Source: Paenibacillus sp. JQZ6Y-1 | GTDB taxonomy: Bacteria; Bacillota; Bacilli; Paenibacillales; Paenibacillaceae | Assembly (NCBI RefSeq): GCF_040719145.1 | Contig: NZ_JBFDUZ010000001.1 | Location: forward strand, 1,860,001-1,924,000 | Reading direction: 5' to 3' | Length of the DNA stretch: 64,000 nt | Shown here: piece after piece, positions 42,398-50,381 of the stretch | How the letters are laid out: each line of letters starts with the position of its first letter | How positions within the stretch are numbered: position 1 is the stretch's first letter | Program-made: the position numbers and the translations under genes | Notes under the pieces: model-generated | What the model saw: only the letters and a program-made list of their open reading frames with translations | The model's database searches: none | What the model was told of the DNA's origin: nothing

Positions 42398-43954
42398 TTA
42401 AAATACTTTCGTGGTCCACGATTCGCAGTTCCATGTCTCGGTCACGATGTCACGGTAAAATTCCGGTTCGTGAGAGATCATGAGGATGCTTCCTTTGTAC
42501 GCTTGCAACGCGCGCTTCAGCTCGTCCTTGGCATCAACGTCCAAGTGGTTGGTCGGCTCATCGAGTACGAGGATATTCGTTTCACGGTTGATCAACTTGC
42601 ACAGACGCACTTTGGCTTTTTCGCCACCGCTGAGGACAGCGATTTTGCTCTCGATATGCTTGGTCGTCAGACCACATTTGGCAAGAGCTGCACGAACTTC
42701 AAATTGGGAGAAGCCCGGGAACTCGCTCCAAATTTCTTCAATACAGGAATTGTAGTTGTCGGACTTCATCTCCTGCTCAAAGTAACCGATCTGCTGATGC
42801 TCACCGCGCTCCACTGTACCGGAAATAGCAGGGATTTCGCCGAGAATACTGCGTAGCAACGTCGTTTTACCGATACCATTCGCACCGACGAGGGCGATCT
42901 TCTGCCCACGCTCCATACGCAGATCAAGCGGACGGGACAATGGCTCATTGTAGCCGATAACCAGATCTTTGGTGTCAAAAATCACTTTACCCGCTGTACG
43001 TCCAACTTTGAAGTTGAATTGCGGCTTCGGACGCTCCTGTGCCAGCTCGATCACTTCCATTTTGTCGAGCTTTTTCTGACGAGACATCGCCATATTACGG
43101 GTTGCGACGCTTGCTTTGTTACGAGCAACAAAGTCTTTCAGCTGGGAGATTTCCTGCTGTTGACGTTTGAATGCTGATTCCAGCTGTTGCTTTTTCATTT
43201 CATATACTTCCATGAAATAATCATAGTCGCCGACATAACGGTTCAGCTCTTGATTTTCCATATGGTAAATAATGTTGATAACGCTATTCAGGAATGGAAT
43301 ATCGTGAGAAATCAGGATAAACGCATTCTCATACTCCTGCAAATACCGTGTCAGCCACGTGATATGCACTTCGTCCAAATAGTTGGTCGGCTCATCCAGC
43401 AGCAGAATGTCGGGTTTCTCCAACAGCAGCTTGGTCAGCAGAACTTTAGTACGTTGTCCACCAGACAGATCGTTAACGTCCTTATCCAGACCGATGTCTG
43501 TCAGACCGAGACCGCGTGCGGTTTCGTCAATCTTGGCATCAATCAGGTAGAAGTCCTGCGCCGTCAATAGGTCCTGAATGGTACCAACTTGCTCTAGCAG
43601 CTCTTCCAGTTCCTCCGGTGTAACTTCCCCCATTTTGCCGTACATGTCGTTCATTTCCTGCTCCATATCGAACAGGTATTGGAATGCACTTTTGAGTACG
43701 TCACGGATAGTCATGCCTTTTTCCAGCACAGCATGTTGATCCAGATAGCCGACACGCATGCGCTTCGACCACTCAACTTTGCCTTCGTCAGGTTGCAGCT
43801 TGCCTGTGATAATATTCATGAAGGTAGATTTACCTTCACCGTTTGCGCCGATCAGACCGATATGTTCGCCTTTCAACAGACGGAACGATACATCTTTAAA
43901 AATAGCCCGGTCACCAAAGCCGTGGCTTAACTTTTCTACGTTTAATATGCTCAT
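42398..43954 (-). CDS. ABC-F family ATPase
   Basis: A 518-residue soluble twin-ATPase without membrane helices. Nucleotide-binding domain 1 has GLIGANGEGKSTFMN, LSGGQRTKVLLTKLLL and ILLLDEPTNYLD. The interdomain linker (about 245-310, EMKKQQLESAFKRQQQEISQ and RNMAMSRQKKLDK) is the charged helical P-site tRNA-interaction motif. Domain 2 has ALVGANGIGKTTLLRSILG, LSGGEKAKVRLCKLI and ILVLDEPTNHLD. ABC-F proteins bind the ribosomal E site and act in translation or give resistance to ribosome-targeting antibiotics. Which subgroup applies is unclear; no attenuator or resistance leader was seen upstream. Monocistronic. Confidence 0.93.
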   Translation of the reverse strand: MSILNVEKLSHGFGDRAIFKDVSFRLLKGEHIGLIGANGEGKSTFMNIITGKLQPDEGKVEWSKRMRVGYLDQHAVLEKGMTIRDVLKSAFQYLFDMEQEMNDMYGKMGEVTPEELEELLEQVGTIQDLLTAQDFYLIDAKIDETARGLGLTDIGLDKDVNDLSGGQRTKVLLTKLLLEKPDILLLDEPTNYLDEVHITWLTRYLQEYENAFILISHDIPFLNSVINIIYHMENQELNRYVGDYDYFMEVYEMKKQQLESAFKRQQQEISQLKDFVARNKASVATRNMAMSRQKKLDKMEVIELAQERPKPQFNFKVGRTAGKVIFDTKDLVIGYNEPLSRPLDLRMERGQKIALVGANGIGKTTLLRSILGEIPAISGTVERGEHQQIGYFEQEMKSDNYNSCIEEIWSEFPGFSQFEVRAALAKCGLTTKHIESKIAVLSGGEKAKVRLCKLINRETNILVLDEPTNHLDVDAKDELKRALQAYKGSILMISHEPEFYRDIVTETWNCESWTTKVF

Positions 43955-44095
43955 TCATTACACCTTTTCTATTGGACTTGAGCCTGCGCGAATTGCGGAT
44001 CAATAGGGCAGAGACATCTCGTCTTATTATAGAGATATATGATGGACAACTCAATGGAAAGTTGATCAATTTTGTAGATTTTTGCAATAATCGTC

Positions 44096-44518
44096 TCACA
44101 TCTCCAAATAGATCTCGTAAAATTCCAATCGCTCGCGAGCAAAGCAGATCGCAATCTGTCCTTCGGGAACCTGTTTGCCAGTGAACCCGCCGAGACAAAG
44201 ACCTAAATCAGCGAACAGTACATACGTGCCTGATTCGTTATAAGTCGCCTTATATGTTTGTTCCAATTGCTGTACAGCATGAGGATCGGAAAAGAGATTG
44301 ATCTCATCCACCTGTAATTGCCCACCTTTGACGATTATCACATCCGCAAGTTTCTTTTCGATATATGTACAGCGTACACCCTCTCGCATCTCTCTGATTT
44401 CTTCCATGATGCCATCCTTCTCTACACTTAACGCTTTGCCACTTTGCTTTTTGATTTGTGCTTGTGTGCTGCCGAATTCATACGCGTCCACGCCTTCATA
44501 TGGCGTTAATATCATCAT
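44096..44518 (-). CDS. Hypothetical protein
   Basis: A 140-residue soluble protein beginning MMILTPYEGVDAYEFGSTQA, with VRCTYIEKKLADVIIVKGGQ, LEQTYKATYNESGTYVLFAD, LGLCLGGFTGKQ and the acidic, aromatic end FARERLEFYEIYLEM. The G-[VI]-[DG]-xx-x-FG(S/T) opening is seen in small bacterial proteins sometimes found as immunity partners, but I do not recognise a family. It is monocistronic between the ABC-F gene and the sugar transporter operon. Confidence 0.75.
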   Translation of the reverse strand: MMILTPYEGVDAYEFGSTQAQIKKQSGKALSVEKDGIMEEIREMREGVRCTYIEKKLADVIIVKGGQLQVDEINLFSDPHAVQQLEQTYKATYNESGTYVLFADLGLCLGGFTGKQVPEGQIAICFARERLEFYEIYLEM

Positions 44519-44643
44519 GTTTGAGTCGCTCCTTTGGTTTTTTAGAGTATTGGCATCGTTGTTATTATTGCATCATTTGTATGTGGGGATGTCAATTGAA
44601 GTTGATCATGCTACAGCAAATTGCAGTTTTCCTAATACAGCAA

Positions 44644-44677
44644 AAAGCCTCCTGTCATGTATCATACAGGAGGCTTT
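44644..44677 (-). terminator. Terminator of the sugar ABC transporter operon
   Basis: The perfect 12-bp stem AAAGCCTCCTGT / ACAGGAGGCTTT has a 10-base loop, followed on the minus strand by TTGCTG after a T run (AAAGCC preceded by CAAA). It lies 41 bases after the permease stop. Confidence 0.85.
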
Positions 44678-44717
44678 GCTGACAATAAAAGAGTGAAGGT
44701 CGAAATACTACGGTATC

Positions 44718-45893
44718 TTATCCTCTTTTTCTACGAGTCATGACGTCGAAGATAACGGCAAGTGCCAGTACAGCTCCGCGAATCATGTATTGATAAGAGA
44801 TACCAACGCCGAGCAGGTTCATACCGCTGGATAGCGATGCCATAACAACAGCACCGATGATGGAGCCAGTAATTTTACCGACGCCACCTGCTGCGGATAC
44901 GCCGCCGACATACGCAGCTGCGATAGCATCCAATTCAAACAGCGTACCTGCGGTTGTTGTTGCAGATTGCAGACGGGATGTGTACAGAATACCAGACAGA
45001 GCGGACAGCATACCCATGGAGCCGAATACGATGTACGTAATCTTCTTAACATTGATCCCGCTCAGGTGAGCGGCTTCTGGGTTACTACCGACCGCATAGA
45101 TATGGCGACCGAGTACCGTACGTGTTGTTAAGAAGTGGTACACGATTACGACTGCGAGCGTGATAACAACCGTCCAAGAAAAGCCGTGGTATCCGGCAAG
45201 AATCCAAGTCACATAAGCGATGATCAGAGAGACGAAGATCAATTTGACAGCGAAGATCGGTTTGGATACGACCTCGAATTTGTATTTCAGCTTTTGGTTG
45301 CGCTTGCTAAACTCAGAATAGATAAAGAACAAGATGATCAGTCCGCCGATGATCAGGGACAGCAGGTTCAGTCCACCAACTTGACTCAGCGCTGGTAGAT
45401 AATCGTTACCGATTGCATTGAATGTTTTGTCTTTAACGATGATGGTACCGGTATTCTCCGTTACTTGCAGCAAGGCGCCACGGAAGATTAGCATCGCAGC
45501 AAGCGAGGATACGAATGATGGGATACCGACAGAAGCAACCAGTACACCATTGAACATCCCGATGACGATACCGAGCACCATAATGATCGGAATGGTCAGG
45601 TACACCGGCATCCCTAGCTGCGATAGCATAATCGCAGCGATGGCGCCCATAAAACCAGCAGCAAAGCCGACGGACAAGTCAATATGACGAATAACGATAA
45701 CGAGTGTCATACCAACAGCGAGTACGGCAATATAGCCAGTCGCATCAAGCAGGTTACTGATGTTACGCGATGACATGAACAGACCGTCAGTCAGAATGGA
45801 AAAGGTGAGCATGATAACGAACAGGGCGATATACATACCATAATCGCGGATATTCACTTTGAGCAGGGATCTTGCTTCAGTAAAGAAGTTCAC
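44718..45893 (-). CDS. mmsB: Sugar ABC transporter permease (MmsB/GguB-XylH type)
   Basis: A 391-residue permease of the branched RbsC/XylH family with about ten membrane helices. The N-terminal half holds GYIAVLAVGMTLVIVIRHID followed by LSVGFAAGF, a strongly conserved family signature; the C-terminal half holds GRHIYAVGSNPEAAHLSGIN (the EAA-like loop contacting the ATPase), GILYTSRLQSATTTAGTLFE and LDAIAAAYVGGVSAAGGVG. It forms the membrane channel for the ChvE-like binding protein and the MmsA-like ATPase. It starts 11 bases after mmsA and is last in the operon. Confidence 0.93.
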   Translation of the reverse strand: MNFFTEARSLLKVNIRDYGMYIALFVIMLTFSILTDGLFMSSRNISNLLDATGYIAVLAVGMTLVIVIRHIDLSVGFAAGFMGAIAAIMLSQLGMPVYLTIPIIMVLGIVIGMFNGVLVASVGIPSFVSSLAAMLIFRGALLQVTENTGTIIVKDKTFNAIGNDYLPALSQVGGLNLLSLIIGGLIILFFIYSEFSKRNQKLKYKFEVVSKPIFAVKLIFVSLIIAYVTWILAGYHGFSWTVVITLAVVIVYHFLTTRTVLGRHIYAVGSNPEAAHLSGINVKKITYIVFGSMGMLSALSGILYTSRLQSATTTAGTLFELDAIAAAYVGGVSAAGGVGKITGSIIGAVVMASLSSGMNLLGVGISYQYMIRGAVLALAVIFDVMTRRKRG

Positions 45894-45904
45894 GGCCAGT
45901 CCTC

Positions 45905-47425
45905 CTATTGTGTGGCAAATTTCATAATTTTCTCTTGATCGGCTTCTTCCACCGACAGTTCGCCCTTGATGCGTCCTTCCGCCATAACATAGATGCGATC
46001 ACTCATACCTAGCACCTCGCCCAGTTCGGAGGAGATCATAATGATGCTCATGCCTTCGCTAATCAGCTTGTTCATGATGGTGTAAATTTCAAATTTGGCA
46101 CCTACGTCGATGCCGCGTGTTGGCTCGTCAAGAATGAGTAGTTTCGGTCCGACGAACAGCCATTTGCCAAGCGATACTTTTTGCTGGTTACCGCCGCTTA
46201 GGTTGCCGACGATCTGCTCAATGGACGAAGCCTTGATGTACATCGAGCTTTTGTAGCCGCTGGCGACATGAACTTCTTCGTTTTCATTGAGGATACCGCC
46301 GGAGGAGATGCCTTTAAGGTTAGCAGCGGTGACATTGCTTTTGATGTCTTGAATCAGGAACAATCCGTCGCCTTTGCGGTCTTCGGTGACATAGGCGATA
46401 CCAGAGCGAATCGCTTCGCTAGTATGACGGAAATTCTTCTTCTGCCCATCGACGAATAGTTCGCCTTCTAGCTTGTAATGCTTCGGATTACCAAAGATGC
46501 TAAGCGCGAATTCAGTGCGTCCTGAGCCCATCAGCCCAGCGATTCCAACAATCTCGCCTTTTTTGACATGCAGATCAATATGTTTGGCAACATGACGACC
46601 TAGTTCCTGATCGTAAGCGCTCCAATTTTTCACTTCAAGAATATGGCTGCCGAACCGTTTGTCTGGGCGCTTCGGATAAATATCTTCGATATCGCGTCCA
46701 ACCATGTTTTTGATGATGACCGATTCAGTCAATTCGCCGTTTGCTGCGTCCAGTGTACAGATTGTTTTACCGTCACGCAGAACGGTCGCTTTGTCGGCGA
46801 TGGAAATGACCTCTTTGAGCTTGTGTGAGATCATAATGCAGGTGATGCCCTGCTGCTTCAGATCACGTAGTAGCTCCAGCAGGTTTTCGCTGTCATTTTC
46901 ATTGAGTGCAGCTGTAGGTTCGTCGAGAATGAGCAGCTTAACATTTTTACTAAGTGCCTTGGCAATTTCGACCAGCTGTTGCTTGCCGACGCCCAGATCG
47001 CGGATTAATGTTTCCGGGTTCACGTTCAATTTGACCTTTTGCAGCATTTCGCGAGCTTTGATGATCGTTTCGTTCCAGTCGATCACGCCACCCTTTTTCA
47101 CTTCATTGCCGGCGAAGATATTTTCATAGACGCTCAAGTCTGGAAACAATGCCAGCTCTTGATAAATGATGGCGATGCCCGTTTTCACGCTATCGCTGAT
47201 TTTGGAGAAATTTTGCACGTTTCCTTCAAAGATAATATCGCCCTCGTAGGTTCCGTAAGGGTATACACCGCTGAGTACCTTCATTAGCGTAGATTTACCG
47301 GCTCCATTCTCGCCGATCAGGCAGTGGATTTCGCCCTTGGCGACTTTGAAGTTTACGTCGGATAAGGCTTTGACGCCTGTAAAGCTTTTGGAAATGCCTC
47401 TCATCTCCAGTATGTTACTGTCCAT
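45905..47425 (-). CDS. mmsA: Sugar ABC transporter ATP-binding protein (MmsA/GguA-XylG type)
   Basis: A 506-residue twin-ABC ATPase (AAGGAGG before ATG). Domain 1 has IGENGAGKSTLMKVLSGVYP, GVGKQQLVEIAKALSKNVKL and LILDEPTAALN. Domain 2 has GIAGLMGSGRTEFALSIFG, LSGGNQQKVSLGKWL and LILDEPTRGIDVG. As in RbsA/XylG, the second Walker A (GLMGSGRTE) is degenerate. It energizes import of monosaccharides through the MmsB-like permease. It follows the binding protein gene with a 191-base gap that holds a hairpin. Confidence 0.93.
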   Translation of the reverse strand: MDSNILEMRGISKSFTGVKALSDVNFKVAKGEIHCLIGENGAGKSTLMKVLSGVYPYGTYEGDIIFEGNVQNFSKISDSVKTGIAIIYQELALFPDLSVYENIFAGNEVKKGGVIDWNETIIKAREMLQKVKLNVNPETLIRDLGVGKQQLVEIAKALSKNVKLLILDEPTAALNENDSENLLELLRDLKQQGITCIMISHKLKEVISIADKATVLRDGKTICTLDAANGELTESVIIKNMVGRDIEDIYPKRPDKRFGSHILEVKNWSAYDQELGRHVAKHIDLHVKKGEIVGIAGLMGSGRTEFALSIFGNPKHYKLEGELFVDGQKKNFRHTSEAIRSGIAYVTEDRKGDGLFLIQDIKSNVTAANLKGISSGGILNENEEVHVASGYKSSMYIKASSIEQIVGNLSGGNQQKVSLGKWLFVGPKLLILDEPTRGIDVGAKFEIYTIMNKLISEGMSIIMISSELGEVLGMSDRIYVMAEGRIKGELSVEEADQEKIMKFATQ

Positions 47426-47548
47426 TGATATTCCTCCTTACCCAACGTTTTCTCTTCCTCTATTTCGTCCCTTGCTGGTGTAGCTCATTCGTTATTCCAT
47501 TTGCCAGATCATATCGCTAGACCATGTGGGAAGTGGGGAATGGAATTG

Positions 47549-47580
47549 CAAAACAGGAACAGCATCCCGTCCCTGTTTTG
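47549..47580 (-). other. Intercistronic hairpin between chvE and mmsA
   Basis: CAAAACAGG / CCTGTTTTG form a 9-bp stem with a 14-base loop. No T run follows on the minus strand, so it looks like an mRNA-stabilizing or partial-termination element that would favour binding-protein expression over the membrane components. Confidence 0.5.
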
Positions 47581-47616
47581 CCGTTTGCAATCTGTAGCTG
47601 ATAATGCCGACTAAGC

Positions 47617-48744
47617 TTACAGTCCAGTAAAATCGGACGCTTTGTAGTAGCCAGAATCAATCAGTTCTTTTTTCACATTGTCTTTATCAACCACGATGAC
47701 GTTGGTTTGTTTTGCTTTGACGTCAACGCTACCGTTGTTGTAGGAGCCTGTTGTTTCTGGTGTTTTACCATCCAGAATTTCAACTGCCATGCCCATTGCA
47801 TCTTTTACGAGTGTACGTACATCTTTGAATACAGTCATGGATTGTTTGCCGTCAATGATATATTGGATGGATGCTTGCTCTGCATCTTGACCAGTGATCA
47901 CGAAGCTTTTGATTGCAGTATCCGCGCCGAATACGTCAGCGATCGAGCGTGCAGTACCATCGTTTGGTGCCAGAACAGCTACATCGCCTTTCATGTCAGC
48001 TGCGGCGGCAGTCAAGTGAGTTTGTGCTTTGTTTTTGGCTTCGTTCGGGTCCCAGTTGGTTGTTACTTGACCGATGATGGAGCCGAGCTGGTCACGAGAC
48101 AATTCTTTGGTTCCTTTCAGCGCTTCCGCTTGTGAAGAGTTAGCAATTTTGAATGTGCCATCAGCGATTTTTGGTTGCAGTACTTCCCATGCACCTTGGA
48201 AGAACAAGAATGCGTTATTGTCGGATGCTGCACCTGCATACAGGTAGAGTGGTTCGCCTGTGCCTTTGGCGTGATCTACCAAATATTTCGCTTGTGCTGC
48301 ACCAACCGCCAGACTGTCAAACGTTACATAGTAGTCAACTGCATCTGTATCTGTGATCAGACGGTCATACGCGATAACCGTGATGCCTTCTTTTTTAGCA
48401 GATTCAACAGCGGCTGCTGCGGCTGCACCGTCTTGCGGACAGATGATCAGTACTTTGATGCCTTTATTGATCAGTGTTTCCACGTTTTCTTTTTCCTTAG
48501 CGGATGAACCTTGGCTGAACAGAATCTCTGTCGAGTATTTCGTGCCGGACAATGCTTCTTTGAAACGTTGCTCATCCTGTACCCAACGCGGTTCATCTTT
48601 GGTTGGCAATACGATACCTACACTGATTGATCCGTCGCCGCCACTACCGCTGCTGCTTGTGCCTCCGTTATTACATGCGGACATAATGAGCGAGAACATC
48701 AATACGATGATCAGTAGGGAAATTGCTTTGCTATGTTTCTTCAA
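47617..48744 (-). CDS. chvE: ChvE-type multiple-sugar-binding lipoprotein
   Basis: A 375-residue lipoprotein. The start is TTG 48744, nine bases after AAAGGGG; an earlier TTG in frame has no ribosome binding site. The lipobox LIMSAC places the diacylated cysteine at about residue 24, followed by a Gly/Ser linker. The type I periplasmic-binding fold (about 40-375) has VGIVLPTKDEPRWVQDEQRF, ICPQDGAAAAAAVESAKKEG, VIAYDRLITDTDAVDYYVTF, ASDNNAFLFFQGAWEVLQPK, LAPNDGTARSIADVFG and TGQDAEQASIQYIIDGKQSM, a pattern of ChvE/XylF proteins for xylose, arabinose, galactose and glucose. First gene of the transporter operon, with a cre site 67 bases upstream. Confidence 0.9.
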   Translation of the reverse strand: MKKHSKAISLLIIVLMFSLIMSACNNGGTSSSGSGGDGSISVGIVLPTKDEPRWVQDEQRFKEALSGTKYSTEILFSQGSSAKEKENVETLINKGIKVLIICPQDGAAAAAAVESAKKEGITVIAYDRLITDTDAVDYYVTFDSLAVGAAQAKYLVDHAKGTGEPLYLYAGAASDNNAFLFFQGAWEVLQPKIADGTFKIANSSQAEALKGTKELSRDQLGSIIGQVTTNWDPNEAKNKAQTHLTAAAADMKGDVAVLAPNDGTARSIADVFGADTAIKSFVITGQDAEQASIQYIIDGKQSMTVFKDVRTLVKDAMGMAVEILDGKTPETTGSYNNGSVDVKAKQTNVIVVDKDNVKKELIDSGYYKASDFTGL

Positions 48745-48810
48745 TGGTATGTGCCCCTTTCGATGCTTGTCTGTTTGCTTACAGGTCAATCATAGCATCG
48801 CTTTCTGGTA

Positions 48811-48825
48811 ATGTAAGCGCTTAAA
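48811..48825. promoter_or_regulatory. CcpA cre site upstream of chvE
   Basis: ATGTAAGCGCTTAAA matches WTGNAARCGNWWWCA with one mismatch. It lies just downstream of a possible -10 box, suited to repression by CcpA. Confidence 0.75.
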
Positions 48826-48964
48826 TATAGCACTCTTTTGCAACCTTCTGTACTTTTTTATCCTAGTGGATGATCCTGATTACCATGTGCCTGTTTCAGG
48901 ATCGTTGTGCTCTGATGCTTGGTGGGATTGGTCTTAGATATGTAAGGCATATGAAACATAACAA

Positions 48965-48995
48965 AAAAGCACCCATTTCATGCACGGGTGCTTTT
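48965..48995 (-). terminator. Terminator of the sensor operon
   Basis: The stem AAAAGCACCC / GGGTGCTTTT has an 11-base loop, followed on the minus strand by TTGTTATG after the T run. It lies about 90 bases after the lipoprotein gene stop and separates sensor and transporter transcription units. Confidence 0.85.
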
Positions 48996-49085
48996 CCTGC
49001 CTTTATCTGCTTTGTTGGGTTGTGTGACTCATTGAACATTCTTTTGTGTGATCGATCATCATCTTCGAAAACGTACCACAACATC

Positions 49086-50381
49086 TCATTTTCCATACAC
49101 TTCTTGTCTGGAATGAAATCCATCGGCAATGACAGTCTGGTTAATATTGTTGCGGTTCACCTCAATGGGACTAAGCAGTATAGAAGGTACTTCGATCTTG
49201 CCATTGTTCACATATTGCTTTGCCGTAATGCTCTCGTCCTTCGCCAACTTGACCGCCATCTCTGCGGTAATCTCGGCAAGCTTCCCAATCGGCTTGTACA
49301 CGGTCATCGTTTGTGTGCCTGCTACAATACGCCGAATAGCTGCTAGATCGGCATCTTGTCCAGCAATCGGAATGCGTCCGGCAAGACCTTGTTCGTTTAA
49401 TGCTGCCACCGCTCCGCCAGCGGTTCCGTCATTGGCTACAATGACAGCATCGATACGATTATGATTGGCAGTCAATGCTTCGCGCATATTGATCTCGGCG
49501 TTCGATGGCTTCCAGTCTCTTGACCATTGATCGTACACGACGCGAATCTGCCCCTCATCGATGCGCGGCTGCAAGACATCGAATACGCCCTGCTTAAACA
49601 TGTGCGCGTTATTGTCTGTATCCGCGCCACCGATATAGACATATTTGCCCTCGGGAACTAGCTTGGTTATTGCTTCTGCCTGCAAACGTCCGACCTGTTC
49701 ATTATCAAAGGAGACATATAGATCAACGTCGGCATTTTTGACTAAGCGATCATAGGAAAGAACCTTAATGCCTGCGCGATGAGCACGATTCACGATGGCG
49801 GCAGTTGCTTCAGCATTATGCGGTACGATGACGAGTACATCGACGCCTTCGCTAATCATCTGCTCTGCCTGCTCAATCTGGCGTGCATCATCACTATTGG
49901 CAGATTGCACGATGACCTCTGCCCCAAGACGATGCGCTGCCTGAATGAACAACTGCCGATCCTTTTTCCAGCGTTCTTCGACTAGCGTATCCATCGCAAA
50001 GCCAATACGAATTGGTCGGTTGGCTTTGGAGTTGCCAGTCACTGCTGTACTGCTGCTGGACGATGGGCTTGGAGCTGAATGAGTTGATGGTGTGTATTGC
50101 TGCTTGGTCGATGGTGCGACTGCCGTGGAGCTGGCAGCTGATGATTCCGACGATGTGGTTGTCGATGGTGCTGTTGAAGTAACTGTTGTGGATGGTTCAG
50201 AATGGGTCGGGCTGGATGATGAACTACAGCCGCTCATTATCAGAACTAGCAATATGCCAAGGGAGATCAGCCATAGGTGGTACGTTAGCAGATGTTTAAC
50301 AGATAGAGAGCCGATTCTCCATGTGCTTGCTGCTCCATATGATGGATGCGTTGTATCTGTATATGTTTCTATTTGCTTCAT
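49086..50381 (-). CDS. Second sugar-binding lipoprotein with a Ser/Thr linker
   Basis: 431 residues, with ATG overlapping the response regulator stop by four bases (ATGA). A long 51-residue N-region precedes the lipobox LIMSGC (C52). Residues 53-125 are a Ser/Thr/Pro-rich spacer (SSSSSPTHSEPSTTVTSTAP and more) of a kind that carries a domain through the wall. A XylF/RbsB-type sugar-binding domain follows (about 122-425): IRIGFAMDTLVEERWKKDRQ, IVPHNAEATAAIVNRAHRAG, VLSYDRLVKNADVDLYVSFD, GADTDNNAHMFKQGVFDVLQ, VANDGTAGGAVAALNEQG, GQDADLAAIRRIVAGTQTMT. It may supply sugar to the transporter or to the sensor. It is the last gene of the sensor operon. Confidence 0.88.
   Translation of the reverse strand: MKQIETYTDTTHPSYGAASTWRIGSLSVKHLLTYHLWLISLGILLVLIMSGCSSSSSPTHSEPSTTVTSTAPSTTTSSESSAASSTAVAPSTKQQYTPSTHSAPSPSSSSSTAVTGNSKANRPIRIGFAMDTLVEERWKKDRQLFIQAAHRLGAEVIVQSANSDDARQIEQAEQMISEGVDVLVIVPHNAEATAAIVNRAHRAGIKVLSYDRLVKNADVDLYVSFDNEQVGRLQAEAITKLVPEGKYVYIGGADTDNNAHMFKQGVFDVLQPRIDEGQIRVVYDQWSRDWKPSNAEINMREALTANHNRIDAVIVANDGTAGGAVAALNEQGLAGRIPIAGQDADLAAIRRIVAGTQTMTVYKPIGKLAEITAEMAVKLAKDESITAKQYVNNGKIEVPSILLSPIEVNRNNINQTVIADGFHSRQEVYGK

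Larger units (their letters stand above)
48745..49085. other. Regulatory region of the sugar transporter operon
   Basis: A 341-base gap. It contains the terminator of the upstream sensor operon (48965-48995), a cre site (48811-48825) and, on the minus strand, a possible TATATT -10 box just before the cre site without a good -35, as expected for a YesN-activated promoter. No gene is seen. Confidence 0.55.
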
